Origin: Sanderia malayensis
Taxonomy: Eukaryota; Cnidaria; Scyphozoa; Semaeostomeae; Pelagiidae
Assembly (NCBI GenBank): GCA_013076295.1
Contig: RQOL01000961.1
Span: forward strand, 1 to 64,000
DNA length: 64,000 nt
Direction of reading: 5' to 3'
The translations under genes were made by a program, and so were the position numbers. Shown piece by piece: positions 1 to 12,784 of this stretch (position 1 is the first letter of the stretch; every line of letters starts with the position of its first letter). Below the pieces are notes generated by a model. The model had not been told where the DNA came from. It ran no database searches and saw only the letters and a program-made list of their open reading frames with translations.

Positions 1-1457
1 AAATATCCGGGATGTTATGGCAGACGATAGACTTAATGCAGGCTTGTGGATTTAGACATAGCTGCTTTCAAATCGCTTTCACTGTAACTACGCATATGTT
101 GTGTATGCTTTTTTACTGTTTCTAAAACAACTTATGGACTTATACAACTTATGGACTTATGTAAGAATTGACTTATTTCAAAGCGCTTCCTCTTTCATTT
201 CATTCAACGGCGAACGTTTTAGGCTATTTAATTTTTCATGTGCAACATTGTTTATTGCGTTTTAGTTCAATTGAAGGGTGAATTGCATTTTCTTTCGATT
301 GGCGCCACTCATGTAGCGTGCACGTTGAAGATATTATTTCGCATAATTTGTATACATTGTATAATGACAATGTGATATTGGCCACCCTTGGGGTTTTTGC
401 AGGTGGCCTTGTGTCAATGGCCTCTCGTTTCGAGATAAGATTCGAACTTGTTATGTTGGCTGAATCTTGAACTCACCAACCCATCTAATTTTCCCACCGC
501 ATTTGTCGAATAAACGCCCTTTCTTTTAGTCGCCTTCCTTCATTCGTTCTTCATTGAACAAACTATGTATAGCTGTATTATTAAGGCACCGGCCCTTATT
601 CGAAGCTATACGATATGCATGACATTAAACGCAGCTGGTCTGTGTAACGCACAAATCCAGACGAACTTTCAAATGTTTGCATTTGAAATTTAAACTGTAT
701 TTTAATGAAATTGAACATGGATAGAAGGAAGGGGAAATGATAATGCAGCTGTTTGATTAGCTTTCAAAAAATGCATTAGCATGGGAAAATAGTTACAGAT
801 GCTTCTCATTCAAACTTTGACTGTTTCAAATTGACTGGCGTTGTGTGGTTTCCTGGCGCAGTTTGCTGGGCAGTGGTCCATTAGCGATCTTCTCCAGAGT
901 TCGCATCACACTATAAACCCTTTGCGATATAGTATATGTATCTCTCTTGGTGTGGTCTCTGTATTGTTCATTGCTGCATTATTTTTCACGACACGTGCAA
1001 TATTTTACGATACAGTATCTTATAAGATGACACGTATACGAGGTTGCTTGTTGCGGTACGAGGCTGAAATGTTGTTAGTGCAGTTATGGAAGGCTACACA
1101 GGTATATGTGGCTGCAGTATGTAGCTAAAATGGTTGCATTTAGTTATACAGAAAGCTACGAGGCCCGTGTGTAACAGGCGGGCAAGCGGGTGGAAGACTG
1201 ACTATAGCTATATAAGCTGTTCTTACGTTGATATCCTCTGTTCTTGGCATTGATGTCCTCTGTTCTTGCATTGGTAAACCTCTGTTCTTACATTGGTAAC
1301 CTCTGTTCTTACATTGGTACCTCTGTTCTTACTTTGGTTAACTCTGTTCTTACATTAGTAACCTCTGTTCTTACATTGGTAACCTCTGTTCTTACATTGG
1401 TAACCTCTGTTCTTACATTGATATCCTCTGTTCTTACATTGATATATTTTCTTCCAG
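1..1457. other. 5' flank of the left FAM149B1-like gene, no coding exon recognised
   Basis: No exon could be supported; the first coding exon of the FAM149B1-like gene should lie here or beyond the window edge. The stretch holds a MITE-like fragment near 505-625 (AATAAACGCCC and TTCGAAGCTATACG ends, similar to the element at 42428-42594) and the minisatellite at 1218-1456. The open frame at 841-1128 changes frame in the other arm, so it is not treated as coding. Confidence 0.6.
1218..1456 (+). repeat. 21-bp minisatellite, left copy
   Basis: About twelve tandem copies of a 21-bp unit of the form CTGTTCTTACATTGGTAAC plus two bases, with drift at both edges. It ends where the FAM149B1-like exon begins (acceptor CTTCCAG at 1451-1457), so it lies in an intron or 5' region. 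The other arm has it at 37578-37815 with slightly different copy number. Open frames read through it because 21 is a multiple of three; they are not genes. Confidence 0.95.
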
Positions 1458-4400
1458 TCGAGGAATTTCGAAAACCAGTATATCGATGGCTTGCACCCGT
1501 TTGCCAGAGCGACCTGAAGAGCAAAGTCCGTCTTCATTCTGCGCACTGACTGCCCCCAACCGATGCGACGGCAAGGCGGGACAGTTTGGACGACGACTTA
1601 ATGAACTACGGCGCGCTAAACACCTTCTCACCGCCATCGCCAATGTATCGCACATCAAGTAGAGACAGCCTTGCAGGAAGCAGTGATGGCAGTCCGGTTA
1701 GCAGTCGCGACCAGTCTGAGCTGTTAAGCTAACAAGTGGTCGGAATGCACTGGCATCTGACCGGTCGCACTAGCGTGTACAGCTGGGGTAATGATGACGT
1801 AAGTGTTAGTGTTTTTTATTCACGCTGTTTGTTTTGATAAGCGTGTTTCAGTTATAGTTGCAAGTTGCACGTCGCACGGCTCTATGCACGAGCGGGTTAA
1901 GCATTTTGAGTTACGGTTGATTGAGTGTTTATGAACAGATGCTTCATGTAACCGGACTATTATCAGATTATCAGTACCATTGCTTAGTTATAGCATTGTA
2001 TACCATTGCTTAGTTATAGCATTGTATACCATTACTTAGTTATAGCATTGTATACAATTGCTTAGCTATAGCATTTTATACCATCATCGGTTTGTGAATG
2101 CCCTCACCCCTCTCCCTCCCCCCTCCAGCAAACATATACTAATTACGGTCCTGTTGATTTGTCGCAGGACTTCGACAGGCAAGCATCAGCCACGGTCAAA
2201 CGAATGTTTGATGAGATTGACGACCATCCTGTTTGAGGAATTGCAATTCAAATGGTAACTCAACAATCTCATTCATACACACAACTCCTCTCTTTCATTT
2301 ATGCATCTCGTATTGTTATATAACATATTCATTCATATTATCAACAATGTCATTCATGTCTGCACTCATTTTTTTGTTTTCCTCTGTTTGTTTATCGTGT
2401 ATTTTTTTCCTGCTCTTACTGCCTATTTTCGTTGTTTGTTTTTTTCACTATACTGCCACCTTTTTGCTGTTTTACTTTCGCATCAAACTGTTTGAAGGAA
2501 ACACGATGTTTTTGTTGACTCGGTGTTTAACAGCAACAGTGCTTCTACCAAACCATCCGCAACTCCTAAGACCTCTAAGCGCCCCTGGGCGCGGTGTGTT
2601 TGGCCCCTGGGCCCGTAAGCACCCCTGTGTACTAAAGGGCAGGCGTTTATTCGAGCGACTATATACACTCAGGCCTAGGCATTTGATCAACCAATATTTG
2701 GTATGGCGTGTGTGCTGCGGTGATTTTGTTAAGCTTCAAATTTCCACATTACTAAGCTGCTTATTATTCAGCTTTATCAACAGAGGCTTGCCACGCGAAT
2801 CTTTGTTTACCAACTCATGTTTCCACTTTCTTTGATATTTATATATTCCATGTTGCCCATGGCTACTCGACGCTTGCTGCCTCGTACAAGACCCATAGGG
2901 TGTCCACTGTTGTCTGATGAATCTCTGATTAGTTATTTAGACTACCTATTGCATGCCAGGCATGGGTTTGAGTGATGGTACAATGAGGCAGCATTAACGT
3001 GTACTCTTTGTCTCTTTTTCCACCAGGAACCGATCCTATCACGGTGGAGTGCAAAGAATGGGCCACAACATTTCACCACATGCGGTAATATTAATTTTCC
3101 TATATTCCTATAATTTAATACAATGGAAACCCTATTGTATACAACGTACATCTGTATACAACGGACCCCTCTATACAACGGACACTTGTATACAAGGGAC
3201 ACATTTTTGTTTCAATATTTGTCATCCCTTTGCAAAAGAAAGTTCTATGCATGTGACACACCACTTTACTACGGGCAAAGTCATTGATCCCAACGTTGTT
3301 TGTTACGTACGGGTTTTATTTTAGATCTATTTATCTTGACCAGATAATCAGCTACTTCTTTAATAAACGCCCCGGTCTTTAATAAAACAACTAACTGCGT
3401 ATGGAGTCTATTCAAGTAATAAGGTTAGAGAGGGGTACGTTTTGCCTTTTTTTTATCTCTGCTTTTTTCATTTAATATTATTTAAACACAAATTAACCCT
3501 TCAACATGTAAAAATCTCTGATAAAAACTTACAATGATACAATTGAAAGACGAGTATTTTATTGGGACCATTACAGCATATGCTTATGTCCCTGATTGGC
3601 ATTAGATTGTGACAGGCTTTGTGTCTCGTTGCAGGATTCTCGGCAAGCAGCTGTTGCCCCCTGTTGACAGTGGAACACAAGTGATTGTCATGGATTGCAT
3701 CGATAAGCCTGCTATGATCTATAGACCAGACACCGCCGCTACGGCAGTTTCGCTCGATGACGTCAAAACGGAAACATTTGCCAATGCTTTCAACGGGCAA
3801 GTATAAGACATAATATTACTCCAAATCAGTCTGCGTTGTAGCATCTATCTACCTTCATTTGAAGTATTTGATGTGCGAGCTCTAATCTTAGCTATGCCTT
3901 TTTAATTTCGGTCAGTTCCACATGCTACCTGAGCATGTCTTATTTCCCGTTTTATCAAGGTTATGCTTTCTGGATTTCTGTGGACTCCGCCACTTTATAT
4001 TGTACCTGAGCTATGCCCCCTTAGTTTATCTAATACTTACATGAGGTACATTTCATGTTGTATGTAAGCACCGTGACGGTGTACCCAGTGCTATTACAAA
4101 AGATAGATTTCTCAGACTTCATGCAGCTTAGCTGATTCGAGTTTTCTTATTTGCAGCCTTTCTGTTTCTGGTCTGAAAGTCGAAGCCTCAACGGCGCCAA
4201 CATTTTCAAAGAGCCCAGTTTCGAAGGTACCTCCATAGCTCAAATTTTAACGCTCTCTGTCTTAGCCATAGTGTTGTATTGTTGATTGGTTGTAAGACGT
4301 AGAGATGCAGATTATGTGTATTCTTTCCTGCGCTAAAGTGTTGCATCTTAACCCTGTTTTGTTTTCGCAGAAGAACCACATCCGTACGCACACCTTGAGG

Positions 4401-7400
4401 AGGAGATTTTCGCAGTCGATGGAAACTTGGAAGAGTTCTTTGCCTACGATAGCGCGTACGTATCCAAAACAATACAGTGGAACCTCTATTAACGGAACAT
4501 ATCTAATCAACATACAACCATTTGTGTCCCAAACAAAATTGGCCACTCTCTATACAAGCGATGCCTGTCTGCAACTCGCAGAATGACCTATCCCATAGGT
4601 GTCCGTTACATACAGGGCTCACTGTATATTATTTTCAAAGTGCGCTTTTATGTTGTCAGTGCATCTTTGTTGCGTGTTATGCTTTGCCACGTGACCAATA
4701 CTTGACGTGTTCTACAGCAGACAATGTCAGTAATAACGTCTACATGTGGCCATACCTCTGCGTACCGCGATATACCACACCACAGTGAAATATAACCCGA
4801 ATTCCTTGCTAGTAAAAGTTGCATAGTGTCCACGTTACGCTTCTCTATAGCATATTGCGCTAGACGATAGTTTATGTATAGTATGTATACTCTTTCTACA
4901 GTGAACCGATAGAGAAAGCAAAGGACCTTCGAAAGAACGAGCGAAATAAACAATGTGGATACCCGCCTGTCACCCCCAATGCATTTGCAACCGACAACAT
5001 TATCAACGAAGCCTTTGACCGTCTTTGGGAAGAGGTATCTTCTATTACCATAAAGCTCTTGATAAGCGCCTCTTTTTAAACGCCTCTTGTAGTTATATAC
5101 CTGCGTGACTTAAGTAATTAACGCCCCAGAAATGCTAGGCGTTTATTTGAAGAATCATGTGACGCTTTGGCAGTTTGTTTTGGTTATTTTAGCACCAACA
5201 TGTCTCGATTTTAATTTTTAATTAATTTTATTACCAATTTGATTTGCCTTTTAACTGCTGCTGGTTGTTGACATAGCCACGTAAATTTATATCCAGTTGC
5301 ATCGAAGCTGTGCAAACTATCTTATATTGGCGAGCTGTAGTTTTTGAAGCTCTAATTGCACTTTTTCAATTCGATGTCTTGTTTCGCAGATCCTTCAAGG
5401 ACTGAGAGGACTCCTGCAACTATACAACAAGCGTTTTGTTAAAGGTGTGTTGTAGCTAAATATTCTCCAATGCAGCGATGTATAACTGATACGTGATCGA
5501 TGTAATTGTTAAACTATCTTGTGGAATACAGCTTGTATTTCTGTCCTTATATAATTCTCTAATATGTATGTTTCTTTGCAGAATATCACAAGAACACTCT
5601 ACCTGCGCACGTACAGCGGTTGGATCGAGGATTAGACTATTCTAATGTGCGAACCTTCTCAAGGGACTCTTCATTTCGAATGCCTCCTCTGTCTTCTCAG
5701 GTAAATGCAATCTCTAGTTTGATAGATAGAGCGTACACTTTCTAGTTTAGTAGTTAGGGCATCTATTCTCTAATTTATTACTGGAGCATGCAATCTCTGG
5801 CATGAAAGATATGGCTTTCTCCCAATTTGATTTGCTTGTTTGCTAGGTAGATCACAGGAAAGACGGTGATATATTGTTGTATTATAATCTGATGCCCTTT
5901 TATTTCAGATGGGTCTGAAAACAAACAGTTCAGTTTCTAATTACACGAACGAGGCTGCCTCTCTTCAAGAACTCATGCTGATTCGATCTCTTTCATTGCG
6001 ACAGAGGGACACTTGCACCTCGGCAGTACCGTAAGTATAAATAGGATGCATTGTATACAGTCCACTACTCTTCTGCTGTCCGGCTTAGTTGTTGGAGGTA
6101 ATGGCCACAATTATGCCCAGTTACTCCAATAAAAGAGTCAATCTACTTTGTTATCTTGTTTGTTTACTAAGCAAATCATTACGTCAGTAAATTTTCTTGT
6201 CTCTTTCTCCCCAGACCTCGAGATGACGACAATGTTCCACCTTTATCGAGAGACCAGGTAGGACCAACGAAAAGTTGTTGTATATAGTTGGTGTATTCTT
6301 ATCATCATTAAGGAATTTATATTGTGTCAGCCAACTTGTTTGGCAGCTGAGAAGTAGTGCTTGCTTGCTTGAAATTGTTAAGAGAAACATTGTAATAGAA
6401 TGATCGCATTTTCTTCCTTAGCTTCGACCAATTTCTAGCACCTTCCATTCTTCGAAAGTTCCGCACCACTCCATAGGTGCTCACTACTCCGATTTTCAAC
6501 TTTACGGCAAAATGTCATCGAAAGGAACTAAACGGTGAGAGTTGGTTTATTCGAGAAAACGCTACCTACTAACTGCTAGCACTGGGCCTACAGTAAGAAT
6601 TGCATGCAGTCTGTATTGGTTAGTGATTTATTTTCCACTGTGTTGATGTTTTAGGTCAGGTAGACTTCAGCCGCTTCAACCGATGGATCGATTGAAAACT
6701 CCCGGAGTTCAGGTATAGTTTATCTTTAGACTGCTCTCTCTTTCTCTATGTCTCCATGCTGCGTTGAGCAACTATGCTGATTTTCTTTGTTCCACTGGGG
6801 ACATACCTTTGATTAACATGCTTTCAGATTATCCTTATGCTATAGCGTCGTTCTCAAATTCTTGCTGCAGGAGAATGACGTAATTGGTGAAATTGTCCGC
6901 GGAACGAGGTTACACACGGCTGGTGATCACGCGTGCCGATGGGTAATTTCTCGGGACTTTCCCCACAGATGTGGTGAGTTGCTTTTGGTTGCTTGCTACC
7001 CGCAGATTAGCAAACAGATTGTGACTAACTGTATGATTCACTGCACTGAAAACTTTGCATCATGTGCTAACCGTCTACTATTTAATTCTGTGTAATACGG
7101 TACACTATGTGTGCTTTGTCTTTGTGCACTGCATACTTTCAGCTATATGCTGAGTGTATCTTTTGGAATACAATGTACACTGCAGTGTAGTATAAGAATG
7201 TTTGTCTATGTTCAGGAGCTCAAAAAAATGGAGCATTGCCTCCAATAGAGCGACTCGACCAAACTGACATGCTGACGACAATGTCAAAAGATAGAACGAA
7301 AAGCCCGGTAAGTCGTCTTTACTCTTGTACCCCCCCCCTCCCCCCACATACCCCAGCCCTTCTGCACTGACCAAGAACATGCGTAACTTCATATCTGTTG

Positions 7401-8669
7401 CCATTCGGTACAAATACAAAATTATCAAATCTACCATTCTTATCAGCGTGAGTTCATATCTATTTGTCTTTCTGTTATTTCAACGTTGTTGAATGCTTTC
7501 AATTCTTTCAGAAATCACGTTCGGTTCAGAACAGCAAGAGAGCATCCAGCGCTGCCATTAATGAAACAAGGTGAATATGTTGCCGAAATGCTTTCTATCC
7601 CTCTCACCCTATTTGTTTTCCTTTCCTTGTTTATACCTCCCTTCTCCCTCTCTTATTACATACTTACCTTGTCATTGCTACAAGCCTTTCAATGGAGTCT
7701 TGTCTCATTTAGACGTGCTCCGCATAAGGAGAAGATTGCAATCACCCCAGACTCAAGGCCGAACACGACGCATACGTTTCGAGTAGGTTTGACATTTTCA
7801 TTAGTATCCCTGATAACAGACTGAAATCTATGTCCATCGTAAAAAAGATGGAGACAACAGATAGTTGTACATGACAACGTTGCCATACAAGCATCTCTAT
7901 TGCCTCTCAATGATAAATACTGAACAAAGTTTGGGTGAATATGAGAGAACCGATAAAATTTTTAAGTATATAGATAATTGTAGGTATAGGTGTCATTCCC
8001 TGGCCCGCCGAAGCTAGGAGGTAAATTACCCCAAACCACCCAGCTAATATATTTTTAGCATAGCTGGTGGTTTGGCTTCGAATCAAGATCAACAACAACA
8101 ACGATTATTTTAGTTTCATGACGTCATAATTAAGCTTCGTTTTATTTTCTTGCACCTTGCCCTAAACTCTCCGTAGTTTTGATCAGCCCTTTAACAATAG
8201 AATCTAAGTCATCTTCAATTGATAATTGAACAGCAATGTTGTTACATTAACATGTCGCATCTCATTTGCTTATCTCTTGTAGTCTGAAACAATGTTGAAC
8301 GATGCAAAGCGGCCTTCAATGCATGCGAACGTTTCGCTTTTATCAACGATGAGCAACTCCACGTCGGGATTCAGCGATCAGAACAACGATACGACCATAG
8401 GAGTATTACATGGAATCAGCATGCCAGTCGGAACTCACAGCCACAACAGTAAAACTGTCTCCTTTGACGACGACGTGGAAGAATTAGATGATCTTGTAAT
8501 GTGGGGTAGGTTTCTGTTGTTGATATTTCTGTCCAGCCTGTGTCTGTCATTGTGGTATCGATTCGTGGTTAATATACCGCGTTTCTTCGCGCTATTTTCT
8601 ATTGTGCAACAATGTTGGGCAAAAGTCTTGGGACGATTAGGATGTTGCAAATTTTGCTTAGGTTCTTGA
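1458..8669 (+). CDS. FAM149B1: FAM149B1-like ciliary protein, left copy (18 exons seen, 5' exon missing, frames broken near the start)
   Basis: FAM149B1 is a primary-cilium protein mutated in human Joubert syndrome. Exons: 1458-1798, 2168-2254, 3027-3084, 3635-3800, 4157-4226, 4371-4455, 4902-5034, 5390-5444, 5582-5700, 5909-6030, 6215-6257, 6422-6534, 6655-6712, 6871-6973, 7216-7307, 7512-7570, 7713-7782, 8283-8669. From the third exon on, every intron phase closes. Family-like features are a Ser-rich N-terminus with SVYSWGND, the block DFDRQASATVKRMFDEIDDH, ECKEWATTF, LEEEIFAVDGNLEEFFAYDS (DUF3719-type region) and RPNTTHTFR near the end. In this copy exon 1458-1798 and exon 2168-2254 have indels relative to the right arm that shift the frame, for example one extra base near 1546 and changes near 1730. 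Identification is from remembered family motifs, not a search. The last exon ends in an unexpected hydrophobic stretch. Confidence 0.7.
1975..2085 (+). repeat. 26-bp minisatellite, left copy
   Basis: Four to five copies of a 26-bp unit containing TTAGTTATAGCATTGTATAC, in an intron of the FAM149B1-like gene. The mirror copy at 36857-37060 has more units and a poly-A insertion. Confidence 0.9.
4473..4626 (+). mobile_element. MITE with CAGTG...CACTG ends, left copy
   Basis: Bounded by TACAGTGGAACCTCTATTAA and GGGCTCACTGTA, with a TA dinucleotide at each edge as expected for Tc1/mariner or pogo-type insertion. No coding capacity. It lies in the intron after FAM149B1-like exon 4371-4455. Similar but more decayed sequence lies near 3118-3215. 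The class assignment is inference from the terminal CAGT and TA. Confidence 0.65.
8031..8075 (+). repeat. Hairpin, CCAAACCACC arms, left copy
   Basis: CCAAACCACCCAGCTA pairs with TAGCTGGTGGTTTGG across an A/T-rich loop of about 14 bases, inside the last intron of the FAM149B1-like gene. No tRNA-like features were seen. It may be a tiny MITE remnant. Confidence 0.6.
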
Positions 8670-9837
8670 TTTCTCTCTTCTCCCAAACAAAGCTGCCTCT
8701 AGAAACAGTGTTAATCAACCAAGTTTCTTTTGCATGATTATATCAAGGATATGATTGATAGAACAGCATTGTTTTTAAGGGGAGTTGTGAGGTTCAATAA
8801 AAGGTTGAATATTAGTTGTACAAAAAATTGAGAAACGTTATTTGTTGAATAAAATAAATATGGATTTCTTTCGAATAATGATCATCGGTTTTCTGTTTAG
8901 GTCATGGGCCTCCTTTATTGAACACTCAACAGAAACGGCGTCGAGCAAATGTGAGATGACAAAAGGAATAGGCCATTAAAATGGCCCTGTTTGGCCCAAA
9001 CAAAGCTCCTTGTCTCTCTCACCTTTCCACATGCCTGTCGGCAATGAGTTAAACTCGTCCGCTGTGCTGTTGATTTTATTTGATGTCCAAGATGACAGTA
9101 CACAATACAAGCTGGTTAAAATATCTGAGGAAATGGAGAATGTCTTGATTTGACACACATGAATGATACAGTGCAATGAGGCAAATATGGAAATTCTTCT
9201 GTGAGATTTATGAAGTTGGAATTCATAGAATTTTATTTATATTTGTCATGTTGAATGTGTTTTTTGGATTGTGTAGACGATGTGAACTTTATAAGTTATT
9301 GTTGAAAAAGAAGCTTGTTCATTTCTGATATAATCCATTGAATTTTCCCGAAATTTCATGCGTAGCTTTCAAAACACATGAACCAGAGGTTACTGTTACT
9401 CCCTGTGCAATTAAAATTCTCACCGGTTGTTGCTAAATCTATCCTGAACCCTGCAGAACCCTGCAAGATAATACCACATTACTTTAATATCTTATTTCTG
9501 ATAAGAATTAGACATGTAAATAAAGCAGCATTCACATAGCCATATATATATATATACTTTGTAAGAGATCTAAATATTGTATATAGATTTCCGTGACTGA
9601 ATTACCTTCTATGTTAAAAACTACCATAGATGAGTTATAATTCTTTGAATTAATGAAAAGCAAAAATATGGTCTTTCATGGAATTTTCTTCTTGTTATCA
9701 AAACGAGGTTGGGCTTGAACACGGGATCCGCACTGGGAAGATTATCGTGGTGCATACTTTATCTCAAATTCGAAGTCAACTCGAGTAAGGAAGGACTGCC
9801 TATTTTATGTGAACTTTTCCAGGTGTATCGAATTAAA
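8670..9837. other. Spacer between FAM149B1-like gene and PPP6C, left arm
   Basis: No supported gene. It contains an AATAAAATAAA tract near 8847 that could serve as polyadenylation signal for the FAM149B1-like gene, a TA-repeat near 9542-9556, and the presumed promoter or 5' UTR of PPP6C. The same sequence is at 29116-30279 in the right arm. Confidence 0.6.
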
Positions 9838-12318
9838 ATGACGATAGATATTGATCGCTGGATCGAAATTGCAAAAGAATGTAAATATTTACCAGAAAAC
9901 GACTTGAAGGTAACGTATTAGCAGCTACAATGCTCAAAAACACCGTTTTCGCGATTTTTTGGCTTCACAATTTTAGTCATATTGCAAGTCTCAGGTGAGC
10001 CTGTGCGAAAGCGAGCAGATGAGAATCCTAATTGAAATCATAATTTGTGTTCTACAGTGCTTATGCGATTATGTTAGTGATCTTTTATTGGAAGAATCAA
10101 ATGTGCAGCCTGTACAGACGCCCGTTACTGTTTGTGGAGACATCCATGGACAGGTATGCGACAAATATAAGTCATTAATTGGATATGATGAGCTAAAATA
10201 CAAATGTAATGCGATGCGAGACAACAAAGCATTTGATTAAAATGTGATTTCTCTTTTGCGTATTTAGTTTTATGATCTAGAAGAGTTGTTTCAGACTGGA
10301 GGCCAGATTCCAGATACATCTTATGTATTTATGGTGAGTTATTTAGACATTTTGGATGGTAAAATGTTGCTTTAACCACAACAAGGAGCTATGAATTATC
10401 TCAAAACCAGGTGCTTCTATTATTATTCTAGATTATCTTATATAGTAACCAGGTTATTAAGCCATACTTTTGTTTGAATGGTTGTTACTCTCATATTTAG
10501 CGAGTCCATTGCTAAAACTATTTAGTAAACATTGTAAAATGATATCATTTTCATTTAGGGTGACTTTGTTGACAGAGGATATTACAGCCTTGAAACGTGG
10601 ACAAGACTTCTTACACTAAAAGCAAAGTGTGTTGCGCTATTTTCAGCTGTCTCTTGTCATTTCAAATATCCCACTGACCTTGAACAGAACATTACTTTCC
10701 AGCAACATAAACCAAAACTTGTTTCTTCAAGTATCTCTTTATATATTGACCAAATCTTCAATTTCCATCCCAGGTTGAGATAGCAAGAGTCAACTATATT
10801 TGAAGCCTTCGAAATTTTTATCTTTCATTCAATTGTCATGAATAGTTTAATGATCATTTCTTTGTATAGAAATAAGCTACATGGGTATTTTTTGGGTAAA
10901 TCTGAAACTATAGGTATTAGTGATGAGGTCTTAATATTTTATTTTTTGATTGCTTGACAGATGGCCTGATAGAATCACTCTTCTCAGAGGAAACCACGAG
11001 AGTAGACAGATTACACAAGTTTACGGATTTTACGGTATCCTTTCCTGATCTATCCCTCACTTCAACGGTGCAATTGATGTCTTTAACATATTAGAATAAT
11101 ACGTCAAAGAAAAAGCTGGTTACTAAACAGCAAAACAAATTTTATTAAGCTTCAACAAATTTTAAGCTTAATAAAAATGATCAATAAACTATTAACTGAG
11201 TGTACAATGTGTTGCTTTAGATGAATGCATGTCAAAGTATGGAAATGCCAATGCTTGGAGATATTGCTGTAGAGTGTTTGATCTTCTTACAATAGCAGCT
11301 GTAAGTATGAATCACTTGTCTTGTCTTTAGATCTCCCAAACCTCAATGCAGTACAATCCTGGTAATTTTGATTTCTGTGAGCTATTCTGTTTTTTTTTAG
11401 ATAATTGATGAAGAGGTTTTGTGTGTGCATGGAGGCTTGTCACCCGACATTCGAACGATAGATCAAGTAAATACATTCAGTTCAACCTTGTTAAAAGTCA
11501 ACTTATTTTAATCACAGATAACTCACACTTTGTTGACCATTTCACCCTGTCTATTTTGCTTCTATTGCAGATACGAACCATTGAGAGAAATGTAGAGATA
11601 CCACACAAAGGGGCATTTTGTGATATCCTTTTTACGAATATTATTTTCAATGATTTTGAGCTACAATGGAAGTTATTGGCAGAAAAAACAAGGATGAATT
11701 TGTAGATATTCATAGATAAACTCAAGGCAAAAACTGTCCAAGGACAAATTGTTTTGCTTAACTTCATTGCAAATCTAGTTTGGTCTGATCCAGAGGATGT
11801 TGAGACATGGGCTGTCAGCCCGAGAGGTGCCGGCTGGCTGTTTGGGGCCAAGGTTGCCAATGAGGTGAGATATTTCTTCATAGCCTTCCTTCCTAGATGT
11901 TTCTGTGTTATACTGAACGTAATAAACTATGTATATTGATTTTCTTCGCATTGCTGGACATGAAGCATTGATTTAGATTGATGTGCGGTAAAACTTTGAA
12001 AAGGTAGAGCCCCTTGATGTGTGATGTAATTAATGACTGAATTAAGACCCTGGTATTTTTGCATTGCAGTTCAATGCAACAAATAAATTGAGTTTGATAT
12101 GCAGAGCCCACCAGCTGGTACACGAAGGCTTCAAGTACATGTTTGATTGTCACCTTGTCACAGTTTGGTCTGCACCAAACTACTGTTATCGCTGTGGCAA
12201 CATAGCTGCCGTTCTGGACTTCACTGATGCCAATCACCGTGAAGCAAAGTTGTTTAGTGCTGTACCAGACACAGAAAGAGTTGTACCTGTCAGAAATGCA
12301 TCACCATACTTTTTGTAG
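9838..12318 (+). CDS. PPP6C: Protein phosphatase 6 catalytic subunit, left copy
   Basis: Catalytic Ser/Thr phosphatase of the PP6 holoenzyme (cytosol and nucleus; acts in cell cycle, Aurora A and NF-kB control in animals). Exons: 9838-9909, 10058-10153, 10268-10333, 10559-10626, 10961-11034, 11221-11300, 11401-11466, 11571-11622, 11773-11864, 12070-12318. They join to exactly 305 codons including stop, one residue short of the human length. The start reads [20 protein letters not shown]. Metal and catalytic motifs are all present: [35 protein letters not shown], and YRCGN near the C-terminus. The protein ends in PYFL. The eighth intron (11623-11772) has U12-type signals. TMEM138 follows on the same strand. 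Confidence 0.96.
11623..11772 (+). other. U12-type (minor spliceosome) intron in PPP6C, left copy
   Basis: The intron starts ATATCCTTTTT, the U12 5' splice consensus, and has a branch-site match TTTTGCTTAAC about 11 bases before the predicted 3' splice site. To keep the conserved [10 protein letters not shown] and the 305-codon length, the intron must end ...TTGCAA, giving AT-AA ends. Splicing at the next CTAG would give AT-AG ends and delete Asp-Leu in frame. No GT donor is available here. Confidence 0.75.
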
Positions 12319-12784
12319 ACAATCAACATCGGCCATTCAATTATTATATGCGATAGGATAATATTGTCCTTAAGATCTGCGTATATTATGCTTTTAAAAT
12401 TTTCTCGGATAATCTTAAGAGTTAATTTTACCCGTCTGGGAGTATTGCAATGCAAAGGAGGGAGTTCTCGGGCTCGTGAGGTATCTTTGTAATGTACTGT
12501 ATCATAAATGACATTGTACACTTGTTTGAATTTTATCATAATCAAGCTTCTCTTATAATACAATGCTTTATTGCCTGGAAAATTTTTCATCTCTATCTAC
12601 TGATCTCTTTAATAACGGTCGATTTCACAATTGTGCCATTGTATTATCTGTCCCACAATAAAGTTTGGAAAGGTGGGAGAGTGTCCTACAGCAGCATTCC
12701 TTTACCCTTGACACACAAAACTTCACAACAAACACAAATGCTTTCTCAAAGGCCGAAACTTTCTTCGCATGCGACTCATTTGTG
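12319..12784. other. PPP6C 3' UTR and TMEM138 5' region, left arm
   Basis: No gene seen between the PPP6C stop and the TMEM138 ATG. The close tandem spacing (466 bases) suggests that the PPP6C 3' end and TMEM138 promoter share this segment. The right-arm equivalent is 26184-26646. Confidence 0.6.

Noticed and set aside
841..1128. 95-codon ORF with membrane-like segment
   Set aside because: Frame and sequence are not kept in the other arm; no homology recognised.
1244..1549. Open frame with SVLTLVT repeats
   Set aside because: Translation of the 21-bp minisatellite; differs in copy number and frame between arms.
3786..4226. GC-AG intron in the FAM149B1-like gene (donor GCAAGT at 3796)
   Set aside because: The ordinary GT donor four bases later gives consistent phase with the next exon (PSFE then EEPHPYAHLE); the GC reading breaks it.
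8031..8075. tRNA-like hairpin
   Set aside because: No cloverleaf, no A/B box; a simple stem-loop only.
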